Assembly (NCBI RefSeq): GCF_040560245.1
Contig: NZ_JAKMWP010000010.1
DNA: 64,000 bases
Origin: Morganella sibonii
GTDB lineage: Bacteria > Pseudomonadota > Gammaproteobacteria > Enterobacterales > Enterobacteriaceae
Strand: one strand, 5' to 3'
Shown: positions 26,987-34,531 of the stretch, in pieces
How positions within the stretch are numbered: position 1 is the first letter of the stretch
Layout: each line of letters opens with the position of its first letter
Notes under the pieces: generated by a model
Databases searched by the model: none
The model's input: the letters and a program-made list of their open reading frames with translations, nothing else
What the model was told of the DNA's origin: nothing
Position numbers and translations under genes: made by a program

Positions 26987-27403
26987 TTATAAGCTAAGTG
27001 CAGTAAGCCAGTCGTCTTTGTTATTATCCCGGTCAAAATCAGCGGAAAGTACATCCGGTGCTAATCCTAACTGTTTTTGATTTACCATCTTAAGAAGATA
27101 TTGTTGGTAAAAGGCATGGTAGTTAACAATGTCTCCGCCAACCTGGCTTACTGATTTGCGCATTTCTGTATCGGAATATTCTGGTTTTTTAATTAACTTA
27201 TTTTCAATAGCAATTAGTAACTTTATTTTTTCTTGAATATTGTTACCGGTATTATCGCTATCGATACCTTCTAATTGCATTCCAAGATAAACATCCTCCT
27301 TTTTATTGTAATTTTTTATAAGCCAGTCATGCAATCGTTTGGCTTTCCCGTCATCATTATTATGTATGATTTCCGGCTTTCCGGTTGTTACATCTGTTCT
27401 CAT
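26987..27403 (-). CDS. small protein in the OrgC/MxiL position of the needle operon
   Basis: From ATG 27403, which has an AGGA site upstream, it has 138 residues; an earlier ATG at 27427 overlaps the sctL stop as TAATG and would add 8. It is hydrophilic and helical with no signal peptide or membrane segment. It occupies the place of orgC in the Salmonella prgHIJK-orgABC operon. OrgC is known there as a secreted protein that promotes needle polymerisation. Sequence similarity to OrgC could not be established by eye, so the functional link is positional inference. Confidence 0.6.
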   Translation of the reverse strand: MRTDVTTGKPEIIHNNDDGKAKRLHDWLIKNYNKKEDVYLGMQLEGIDSDNTGNNIQEKIKLLIAIENKLIKKPEYSDTEMRKSVSQVGGDIVNYHAFYQQYLLKMVNQKQLGLAPDVLSADFDRDNNKDDWLTALSL

Positions 27404-27426
27404 TGTTGTTATCCTGTTTTGTATCA

Positions 27427-28026
27427 TTATAAGCAATCACTGGGAATAGATACGGAATTTACGGAAACAATACCGGCATTTATCTGCGATATTTTTTCAT
27501 GTGCAAACGTTTCCGGTGTCAGATAAAGCAACTTTTTTCCGGTACGCAATATGACGTTGTGATTAAAGTGAAAAGAAACCGGAACAGCAATATCCGGATA
27601 TTCAGCCATTACACTTTTAAGCACTGCCGGAAGCATTAATTCACATTCACACTCTGCGGAAAACTGTTCAACTAATTGGTGAATCAGCTTAAAACGTATT
27701 CCGGTATCATCAAAAAATGCAGATAACTCCGTTTCCAGACCGGAAATGGCGCCGGCGAGATTTTGATGAATAACCCATTTATATTCATTTATCACCCGCA
27801 TCAGTTCAGGCATAGCCTGCGCCAGCCCTTGCTGAAAACCGGCATCAAATCCCGCTTTGCGATGTTGTTCTACCCTGTCTTCAGCCTGTTTTATCAGGCG
27901 GGCAGCATGATGGTTTGCCTGCCGTGTCAGGTCAGTGAGACGGCAGAGTGCGGAGATATGGCGGCGTTTAATCAGCACGCCGTGTCTGACGTGTGACAGC
28001 AGAGAATCAGGCAGTAAACGGCACAT
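27427..28026 (-). CDS. sctL: type III secretion sorting-platform/stator protein SctL (OrgB/MxiN-like)
   Basis: The product has 199 residues from ATG 28026 (MCRLLPDSLL), 20 bp inside the end of sctK. The N-terminal helical part has the Ala/Gln/Arg-rich coiled coil RQANHHAARLIKQAEDRVEQHRKAGFDAGFQQG typical of the FliH/SctL family, which resembles the peripheral stalk of ATP synthases. The protein links the ATPase SctN to the cytoplasmic sorting platform and restrains it. Position directly after sctK agrees with orgA-orgB and mxiK-mxiN. Confidence 0.82.
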   Translation of the reverse strand: MCRLLPDSLLSHVRHGVLIKRRHISALCRLTDLTRQANHHAARLIKQAEDRVEQHRKAGFDAGFQQGLAQAMPELMRVINEYKWVIHQNLAGAISGLETELSAFFDDTGIRFKLIHQLVEQFSAECECELMLPAVLKSVMAEYPDIAVPVSFHFNHNVILRTGKKLLYLTPETFAHEKISQINAGIVSVNSVSIPSDCL

Positions 28027-28570
28027 AATGTAATACCAGAGGTAAAAGGGAATCGGGCAGTTGCGGCAGCCGTATGTCTGCCTGCGGTAAAGAGGCATCT
28101 GTCATCAGCTGAAAGCGGGCCGCCAGTGCGGGAGAAAAACCGGATAATAATTGTGTCATGGCGATCAGGCCCGGCAGAATGGCCGGAATGTCCGGCAGTG
28201 TCTGTGCTTCCGGCCACGCGGGGAGTGACAAAACAGAACACAGAGACAGGAATGCCTGTTGTGACTTATCAGATTCAGTTTCACCGGGAAGACCATAAAT
28301 GTGACGGATAAGATTATCCAGATAGTGACAGACTGCCGGAAGTTGTATCCAGTGGCGCAGCAGCGGGATCGTCAGCGGGGAACAGAGATCAAAATCCTGC
28401 TCATGCGGCAGCCGGTAGTAATCCATAATGGCGGCATTCTGCATTCTGCGGTATGACACCGATTGTACTGCGGGCGGCAGTCCGGAAAATAAGCGGCTGC
28501 TGTGCAGATAATCCGCGGGCTGGTACATCACCCGGGTAACCGCACCCTGTATATCAAACCGGTTATTCAT
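28007..28570 (-). CDS. sctK: type III secretion sorting-platform protein SctK (OrgA/MxiK-like)
   Basis: The product has 187 residues (OrgA 199). The SctK family is poorly conserved. The call rests on the N-terminal part around QPADYLHSSRL, the LPH-containing middle, and its place between sctJ and sctL. In the injectisome, SctK connects the inner-membrane ring protein SctD to the SctQ pods. It overlaps sctJ by 8 bp and sctL by 20 bp, so translation is coupled. Confidence 0.78.
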   Translation of the reverse strand: MNNRFDIQGAVTRVMYQPADYLHSSRLFSGLPPAVQSVSYRRMQNAAIMDYYRLPHEQDFDLCSPLTIPLLRHWIQLPAVCHYLDNLIRHIYGLPGETESDKSQQAFLSLCSVLSLPAWPEAQTLPDIPAILPGLIAMTQLLSGFSPALAARFQLMTDASLPQADIRLPQLPDSLLPLVLHYVPFTA

Positions 28571-29303
28571 GACGTTTTACCTTCTGCCGCATCAGAAATG
28601 CCCGCAGTTGCGCACGCCGGAAATAACCGGTGACTGCCAGCATTAAACCGGCGGGAAACAACAGGAGAAAGGGTGACAGGCCCGTGCTTTCCGGTTGCGG
28701 CGGAAGGGATATCACCGGTTTTCTCGGATAGAGGATCACAGAAACAGTCTCATCATTCAGTCCGTTAAAGGCATTCATCACAAATAGCTGAATATCCCGG
28801 GTGAACTGCACTTCATCCTCAATCCCTGAATGATAAATCAGTACTGAAGCCCGCGGGATTTCCGGCAGTTTTTTAGCACTTCCGGGCCCGGACAGCGGAT
28901 AACTGAGATGAACACGGGCTTCGGTAACTGCGTCAAACGACAGCAGCGATTGTTCCAGACGTTGTTCAATAGCGGAAATCAGACGGGCTTTTTCTGACTG
29001 CGGGGACGCTATCAGTGAATCAGACGGAAATATGCCTGCAATTTCGATTCGTTCATTACTGGGCAGGTGGTATTCCTGCAAAATATGAATGGCGTGACGG
29101 CTCTGTTCTTCCGGCACTGAAATCGTAAACAGTCCTTTTCCCTGCGGGATCTTTATTGCCTGAATCTGGTGTTTGTGCAGTGCGGCCAGTACTTCATTAG
29201 ACTGACGCTGATTCAGTGATGACAAAACGGTACCGTCTTTACAGCCGCCAAGCAGCAGGCTCATTCCGGTTATTATCAGTATAAACAATATCCTGCGCAT
29301 CAC
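28563..29303 (-). CDS. sctJ: type III secretion inner-membrane ring lipoprotein SctJ (PrgK/MxiJ-like)
   Basis: The product has 246 residues (PrgK 252). The lipobox LLGGC puts the acylated cysteine at residue 21. Two ring-building domains (about 22-75 and 95-180) follow, with LLSFDAVTEARVHLSYP typical of the PrgK/YscJ/FliF family. A C-terminal membrane segment (about 211-229) is followed by a basic tail. It forms the periplasmic 24-mer ring inside SctD. The stop overlaps the sctK start and the start overlaps sctI by 4 bp. Confidence 0.93.
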   Translation of the reverse strand: MMRRILFILIITGMSLLLGGCKDGTVLSSLNQRQSNEVLAALHKHQIQAIKIPQGKGLFTISVPEEQSRHAIHILQEYHLPSNERIEIAGIFPSDSLIASPQSEKARLISAIEQRLEQSLLSFDAVTEARVHLSYPLSGPGSAKKLPEIPRASVLIYHSGIEDEVQFTRDIQLFVMNAFNGLNDETVSVILYPRKPVISLPPQPESTGLSPFLLLFPAGLMLAVTGYFRRAQLRAFLMRQKVKRHE

Positions 29304-29608
29304 TGCCCCTTAATCACCGTATCTGCGGCATTCAGGGTCAGATGCAGCATACGTGAATAAAAGCTGATCTCAGTATGCCATTTGGCCATCACCGCCTGGT
29401 TTTCCAGCATCATCATGACATCGCTGGTATCAGCGGCGGTTTTTGCTGAGGCCAGAGCCTGTGTTTTCCGGTGAAGATTTTTTCCGGCACTCTCCGGTAA
29501 CATCAGGTTCCGGTGAGCGGATTGTTCCCGGCCGGCGAGATCGGACAGTAACTCTGTCACACCGGTGATGTTTGAAACTGGTAAAATCTGATTAATTGAT
29601 GACATCAT
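29300..29608 (-). CDS. sctI: type III secretion inner rod protein SctI (PrgJ/MxiI-like)
   Basis: The product has 102 residues from ATG 29608 (MMSSINQILP), preceded by AAGGA; PrgJ has 101. The longer frame at 29638 has no ribosome site. It is a small helical protein whose C-terminal half (ISFYSRMLHLTLNAADTVIKGQ) matches the conserved C-terminus of SctI proteins. It connects the needle to the export apparatus and takes part in needle-length and substrate switching. It sits between the needle gene and sctJ, as in all SPI-1-type systems. Confidence 0.87.
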   Translation of the reverse strand: MMSSINQILPVSNITGVTELLSDLAGREQSAHRNLMLPESAGKNLHRKTQALASAKTAADTSDVMMMLENQAVMAKWHTEISFYSRMLHLTLNAADTVIKGQ

Positions 29609-29674
29609 AAAATCCTTTTTGCGGAGAATGACAGGCATACAGATGTCTGCATCCTGCCATTTTTACGTCATAAA

Positions 29675-29938
29675 TCAGCGCATGTTGCCGATCGGTGTCG
29701 AGAGGTTTTCTTTGTGCTGGCGAATCATTGCCGAGAGGGCGGAGCACTTAATATTCAGTGATGATGAACAGGCTTGTAACATCGCCATATCATAAGCATT
29801 GGCGGTGTCTTTATTACCCGACTGTAAATTGTTCATCAGAGTGTTCAGCTTTACATTGTCTTCATGAATCGGTGACTTAAACTGCGCCGTCAGTGTGGTG
29901 AATGTAATGGCATCATTTTTTTTGGTAATATCCGGCAT
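29675..29938 (-). CDS. sctF: type III secretion needle subunit SctF (PrgI/MxiH-like), divergent
   Basis: The product has 87 residues (PrgI 80, MxiH 83), with AAGGA upstream. Size, position between sctD and sctI, and an all-helical helix-loop-helix profile point to the needle protein. The sequence is unusual. The P-S-x-P turn between the helices is replaced by a QSGNKDTANAY segment, there are two cysteines (in QACSSS and IKCSAL), and the tail ends GNMR rather than QNFR. It should polymerise into the extracellular needle. The identification rests more on position and size than on residue identity. Confidence 0.75.
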   Translation of the reverse strand: MPDITKKNDAITFTTLTAQFKSPIHEDNVKLNTLMNNLQSGNKDTANAYDMAMLQACSSSLNIKCSALSAMIRQHKENLSTPIGNMR

Positions 29939-29946
29939 AAATATCC

Positions 29947-31002
29947 TTATTTATTATCAGAGATAAATTTCGTGTGGTTATCAGACAGGTGAATATAATT
30001 TACTGAACCATATACTCCCGGAAGTATTTCGCGGGGCGTGATTTCCCTGTACTGTACTAATGTGTTTTCCGGTGATGAGAATATCGTGGTATTGATATCC
30101 TTAATAATATCGTCTGTTTCCTTATTTCTCCTTTTATTCGAATAAATGAAAAGAGTGTTTCCTGATTTTACGACAGAATACCGGATTGACGTCTTTCCGA
30201 ACCGGTCATTTATTAATTTAACAATATCACTGAATGATAATGTTTTGATGGTAATGTCGTCTCTGAACTCATCAGGGATAGTGAGTATTTCCGGGTTAAC
30301 AATTTTATTTTTATCATGTATATAAATGATTTCTTTTCTTTTATTAAGATCAGGCATAGTAATAATGTCATTTTTATCTGTTATCATGTCTGATTTATTA
30401 ACTGAATAAATGGTATATCCCGGCAGCTCATCTCTTATTTTATGAATGTTGTTTTCGGTTAGTGTAAATATAAGAATATTATTGTTTTTTATAATGTATT
30501 CATTGTTATTTATATGGCTGAGTATAATATCTTCATGATTTATCGTATGGTTGTTTTTATCTGTATCATTTTTGCTCTTCCCGGATATGAAGCCAGCGGT
30601 CAGTATGACCGATAATATCAGGGTGGCATAAAAAAAAGATCGCCGGGAAAGTCTGCGGTGCCCGGTTGTTCCTTTCACTGACAGTATGTCTTCGTTCCAG
30701 GTGTCATGTTGTTCTTTTATAGCGAAAAAAGGTCTTCCCTGGTAAGAAAACGGCGTGTTATAGCTGATATCCATCGTTATCACGTCGTTACTGTGTGTGA
30801 TGCAGGAAACATAATAATAGTTCTCATATAATTCTATTTCGATACAGTACAGTGATGAATCAGGAACAGGGAGAGACAAAGGTATCAGCGCTTCATCAGA
30901 TTCAATAGTATCGTTATTATTAATATGATATTTACCGGAAGGCAATGTTATTTCTTTTCCGGATGAATCCCCCATTGTTATTATGTTGTATAATTTTTTC
31001 AT
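29947..31002 (-). CDS. sctD: type III secretion outer-face inner-membrane ring protein SctD (PrgH/MxiG-like)
   Basis: The product has 351 residues (PrgH 392, MxiG 371). The cytoplasmic N-terminal domain (about 1-115) is expected to be FHA-like. One membrane segment (about 122-140) follows a basic stretch, then a periplasmic ring-building region. Base composition is more AT-rich than in the genes downstream. It forms the outer of the two inner-membrane rings around SctJ. It is the first gene of the leftward operon and diverges from the invF-like gene across a 212-bp spacer. Confidence 0.85.
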   Translation of the reverse strand: MKKLYNIITMGDSSGKEITLPSGKYHINNNDTIESDEALIPLSLPVPDSSLYCIEIELYENYYYVSCITHSNDVITMDISYNTPFSYQGRPFFAIKEQHDTWNEDILSVKGTTGHRRLSRRSFFYATLILSVILTAGFISGKSKNDTDKNNHTINHEDIILSHINNNEYIIKNNNILIFTLTENNIHKIRDELPGYTIYSVNKSDMITDKNDIITMPDLNKRKEIIYIHDKNKIVNPEILTIPDEFRDDITIKTLSFSDIVKLINDRFGKTSIRYSVVKSGNTLFIYSNKRRNKETDDIIKDINTTIFSSPENTLVQYREITPREILPGVYGSVNYIHLSDNHTKFISDNK

Positions 31003-31214
31003 TAATTATTCCAGGTGATAAATTTATATGTTTTATAATTCGTGATTATCCGGGTACCCATTTTTTTAAATGGTAGTGAGTTTTATAAAAAAATGGTAGT
31101 AAAAATTGGTTTGATATTTTAAATTCACTTGTAAATTTTATATTGTTCAATAAGTGTTTAATGTTGCACGCGTAATTATTATATATTCGTATAAAAAGGA
31201 TGATGTGAATTCAT
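31003..31214. promoter_or_regulatory. divergent promoter region of the two secretion operons, with 10-bp direct repeats
   Basis: This AT-rich spacer lies between sctD and invF. AAATGGTAGT occurs at 31068-31077 and again at 31091-31100, 23 bp apart (about two helical turns) on the same face. The first copy forms a palindrome, CCATTT-N4-AAATGG. This arrangement suits an operator for a regulator acting on both operons. It matches no consensus that I can name. Confidence 0.5.
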
Positions 31215-31847
31215 ATGGAAAAGATAAGTCGGATATATATTTATAATGATATATATAATACAGGCGGATGCAGCGGAAGTGTGCAGGCAGATTACTGTTT
31301 TCCGCTTTCAAAATGCATAAAATTATTGGCATTTATGGACTGTCATTATCATTTACCGCAAAAAGATAATGATGAAATGACAGAGAATACAGTCTGTCAG
31401 AATTACGAAGTGATTTTTTCTGTTCAGGGAGATGCGGACAATCCGGAATACAGGGTTGTCTGTGAGATGCTGAATGAAAACAGCGAGATAAAAACGTTTT
31501 TGAATACGCTGCGTCACTCTGAACATTACTGGCTGATAAAACATCTGATCAGTGCCGCGGATTGTAAAAATAGTAATATCCGCGATATCAGCCAGCGCTA
31601 CGGGCTGTCCGGTACCCACTTCAGGCGTTTGTGTCAGCGGTATATCGGTAACCAGAGCAAGTATCAGCTGCGGCACTGGCGCGGCGTGGCTTCCGTGCTG
31701 GATATCCTGGTAAAAGAACACTCACTGACCCGTATCGCGGCAGATAACGGCTATTGCTCGGCATCCCATTTCTCAAATGAAATCAAAATATTATTTGGTA
31801 TGTCTCCCCGGAAAATAAGGAATTTAAATCATGCGGTTAAAAAATAG
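31215..31847 (+). CDS. invF: AraC-family activator of type III secretion genes (InvF/MxiE-like)
   Basis: The product has 210 residues. The C-terminal AraC double helix-turn-helix (about 118-205) includes IRDISQRYGLSGTHFRRLCQRYIG and LTRIAADNGYCSASHFSNEIKILFGMSPRKIR. The N-terminal half is short and unlike sugar-sensing AraC proteins, as in InvF and MxiE. Those activators work together with the class II chaperone (SicA/IpgC, gene at 43406 here) to turn on effector and translocator genes after secretion begins. It is the first gene of the rightward operon and overlaps sctC by 17 bp. Confidence 0.88.
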   Translation: MEKISRIYIYNDIYNTGGCSGSVQADYCFPLSKCIKLLAFMDCHYHLPQKDNDEMTENTVCQNYEVIFSVQGDADNPEYRVVCEMLNENSEIKTFLNTLRHSEHYWLIKHLISAADCKNSNIRDISQRYGLSGTHFRRLCQRYIGNQSKYQLRHWRGVASVLDILVKEHSLTRIAADNGYCSASHFSNEIKILFGMSPRKIRNLNHAVKK

Positions 31848-33456
31848 CACCGGGAGGCTGATCTGCTTCGTTTTCTGTCTGCTTTCTCTGCCGGTGATGG
31901 CGGAACAGGTCGTGTTATATGAAAAAAAACCGCCGCTTCAGGAGCAGTATGTGGCGAAAGAAACGCGGCTGGATCATTTTTTCGATGCGCTGGCAGGGCG
32001 GTCGGATGTCATGATTATTTCGTCGGATGCGGTGAAAAAGAAGAAAATTTCCGGCACTTTTGATTTATCGGACCCGCAGGCTGCGTTATCGCAGATGCTG
32101 AAGACCCTGTCACTGGTGTCATACCGGGAAAACAGGACTCTCTATATTTACAGCAGCAATGAAGTTGAGTCGTCCATGCTGACGCTGAATGCCATTACCC
32201 GCAATGAACTGACTGCCTTTCTGAAACAAACCGGGCTGTTTGATGCGCAATATCCGCTGACTTCTGATCGGCAGCAGCGGATTTTGTATATCACGGCTCC
32301 TCCGCGCTATCTGAGCCTTATCCGGTCAGCTGCGGATGCACTTGAGGCACAGCACAGTGTGCAGGAACAAGGTATTTCACCGGAAGATGAACATATTCAG
32401 CTCGTTAAGCTGGAGAACAGTTTTGTGCAGGACAGGGAAATTACGTCGCGGGGGAAAAGCCTGATCTTGCCGGGGGTGGCGTCAGCATTGCGGGAGTTAC
32501 TGGATTCCGGGCCTGCGGCAAAAACCGGGCTGGTGCCGCAGGATGCAGAGCAGGAAAGCATTCAGCCTGCCGAAACTGTCTGGCTGGGAGGGGAACGGGT
32601 GCGAATTGTACCGTTGCAGGGAGAAAACAGTCTGCTGTTAAAAGGTCAGCGTAATGCACTGAATTTAATCAATCAGCTGATAAAACAACTGGATACAGCC
32701 AAACCGCAGATCGAATTATCACTGTGGATTATTGATGTATCAAAAAATGAAGCTGATCAGCTGGGGATCAACTGGCAGGCCGATTACGGCACAGGAAAAA
32801 TGAAAATCGCGTTTAATTTCAGCGAGCTTAATCAGTTCACCGGTTTTTCGTTCTTCAGCAAAATCAGGGCGTTGTCAGCGAAAGGACAGGCCAATATGGT
32901 ATCCCGGCCGATTATTCTGACTCAGGATAACACCCCGGCTATTTTTGATAATAACACTACGTTTTACAGCAAGTTACAGGGAGAACGAATGTCATCTCTG
33001 GAGAGTATCACGTATGGCACAAAGGTGAGTGTGACTCCGCGGATAGCCAACCAGCGAAAATCCGTTGAGATGATCATTGATCTGGAAGATGGCGCACAGA
33101 AAAAAGAAGCTGACGGAACCGGCAGCGAAGATGCCTTACCGGTCATTAACCGGACGAATATCAGTACGATAGCCAGGGTTGCCCAGGGGAATACATTGCT
33201 GATTGGCGGATACACACGGGAAAACACCCGGCGGCATAACGAGAAAATTCCGCTGCTGGGGGATATTCCGCTGGCAGGCCGGTTGTTTCAGTTTGAATCA
33301 GTGAAGACAGAAAAAATGGTCCGGCTTTTTTTATTACAGCCCCGTATTCTTCAGCAGGATTTTTTCAGTGATACAGAGATTACCGGACATATTCCGTTTA
33401 ATAATGAGAATAAACAAGGTATTAAAATGATGCAAAAACTGAAGCAGGACTATTGA
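31831..33456 (+). CDS. sctC: type III secretion outer-membrane secretin SctC (InvG/MxiD-like)
   Basis: The product has 541 residues (InvG 562). The signal peptide ends near residue 24 (LPVMA-EQ). N0/N1-type domains (about 30-175) follow, including a VAKETRLDHFFDALAGRS segment. The C-terminal secretin domain (about 270-510) carries VSRPIILTQDNTPAIFDNN and the GNTLLIGGYTRE and KIPLLGDIPLAGRLF motifs. It forms the multimeric channel through the outer membrane. Secretins of this type normally need a pilotin lipoprotein (InvH/MxiM), and none is found in the cluster. Confidence 0.95.
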   Translation: MRLKNSTGRLICFVFCLLSLPVMAEQVVLYEKKPPLQEQYVAKETRLDHFFDALAGRSDVMIISSDAVKKKKISGTFDLSDPQAALSQMLKTLSLVSYRENRTLYIYSSNEVESSMLTLNAITRNELTAFLKQTGLFDAQYPLTSDRQQRILYITAPPRYLSLIRSAADALEAQHSVQEQGISPEDEHIQLVKLENSFVQDREITSRGKSLILPGVASALRELLDSGPAAKTGLVPQDAEQESIQPAETVWLGGERVRIVPLQGENSLLLKGQRNALNLINQLIKQLDTAKPQIELSLWIIDVSKNEADQLGINWQADYGTGKMKIAFNFSELNQFTGFSFFSKIRALSAKGQANMVSRPIILTQDNTPAIFDNNTTFYSKLQGERMSSLESITYGTKVSVTPRIANQRKSVEMIIDLEDGAQKKEADGTGSEDALPVINRTNISTIARVAQGNTLLIGGYTRENTRRHNEKIPLLGDIPLAGRLFQFESVKTEKMVRLFLLQPRILQQDFFSDTEITGHIPFNNENKQGIKMMQKLKQDY

Positions 33457-33457
33457 G

Positions 33458-34510
33458 ATGATAAATGGTTTACCCGGTACTGTTACTTTTCATCCGTCAG
33501 CTGTGCCACAAAAGCCGCAGGGTGAAGCGGTTGCGGAGCAGCACCCGGCGGAAAACCAGACAGAAAACCATGCCGAACAGATGATGGATGTGATGGATGA
33601 TATGGCCATGGCACTGTCACAGTTTAACCGGCGGCAGTACGGGAAAGAAGATCATATCAGTCAGTTACCGGCATCTGAGCAGAAGAATGGCGCGGAGGGG
33701 ACAGAAACAAAGCTGGATCGGGTTGTAAAGTGGTTTGCCGCATCCGGACGCTCTGTCCGTGAGTTTCTTGATTATGTGCGCAATCTGTTTCCGGACCCCA
33801 GCGACTATGTGATGGCATTGCGCAGCCTGCTGCGCAAACTGCCGTTTTCTGCGGAAGAAGCGGCTGAAATTGATGCGGAAATTGAGCAGTTACTTTATGG
33901 CGAATATGCACAGGAAACCCGTGCCGGAATCAATATCGCACTGAAAATCCGTCAGTATGCACCGGTGACACAGCTGGACTGCGCACAGCTGAGAATGGTG
34001 TACCGCAGCTACATCAGCTGGAAGTTCGATATTCTGTATTTGTGGAAAGTGTGGCTGGAGCAATACAGGAAAAGCCGCGTCAAAAGTCTGCTGAATTATG
34101 TCCGTGACTCACTGGTGTGTGACATGGCGGCCGCTCTGCCGAGTTGCAGCCATCACAGTGAGTTCGGGGAACTGACTACCCGCCTGCATACACTGAATCA
34201 GCTTATTTCACTGAATGATATGTTTCATCAGAAAATTGCCTCTCTTGATTGCACAGAGCCGGTGCTGGCGGATGAACCGCGGATGAATCAGTTGCTGATT
34301 TCCGGATTGGGTGACCATGACGCATTTCAGACAGAAACGGAATCATTGCTGGCGGCGGCAGAAGATGACAAAAACAGGCCGCGTATTTTACAGCGTCTGA
34401 TTGTGATTTTTGGTGAGATACCGGAGGCCCTTTTTTTGCAGGAAGCAGGGAAAGCGGAAGTGGTTTCTTTTCTGAAAGCCCTTATGAGCAAAACTATTAA
34501 TATCTTATAA
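33458..34510 (+). CDS. sctW: type III secretion gatekeeper SctW (InvE/MxiC-like)
   Basis: The product has 350 residues (InvE 372, MxiC 355). It starts one base after the sctC stop. It is a helical protein with the HrpJ/YopN/MxiC-type domain (about 60-250). The family holds back effectors until the translocators are secreted and a host contact signal arrives, and binds the export gate and chaperones. Position between secretin and SctV is the same as in SPI-1 and Mxi-Spa. It is the main element here that suggests regulated, contact-dependent secretion. Confidence 0.87.
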   Translation: MINGLPGTVTFHPSAVPQKPQGEAVAEQHPAENQTENHAEQMMDVMDDMAMALSQFNRRQYGKEDHISQLPASEQKNGAEGTETKLDRVVKWFAASGRSVREFLDYVRNLFPDPSDYVMALRSLLRKLPFSAEEAAEIDAEIEQLLYGEYAQETRAGINIALKIRQYAPVTQLDCAQLRMVYRSYISWKFDILYLWKVWLEQYRKSRVKSLLNYVRDSLVCDMAAALPSCSHHSEFGELTTRLHTLNQLISLNDMFHQKIASLDCTEPVLADEPRMNQLLISGLGDHDAFQTETESLLAAAEDDKNRPRILQRLIVIFGEIPEALFLQEAGKAEVVSFLKALMSKTINIL

Positions 34511-34531
34511 CTTTTACGGCAATGGATTGCT

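Noticed and set aside
27972..28241. Overlapping minus-strand frame across sctK and sctL
   Set aside because: It is out of frame with two operon genes whose order and overlaps fit the family; no homology.
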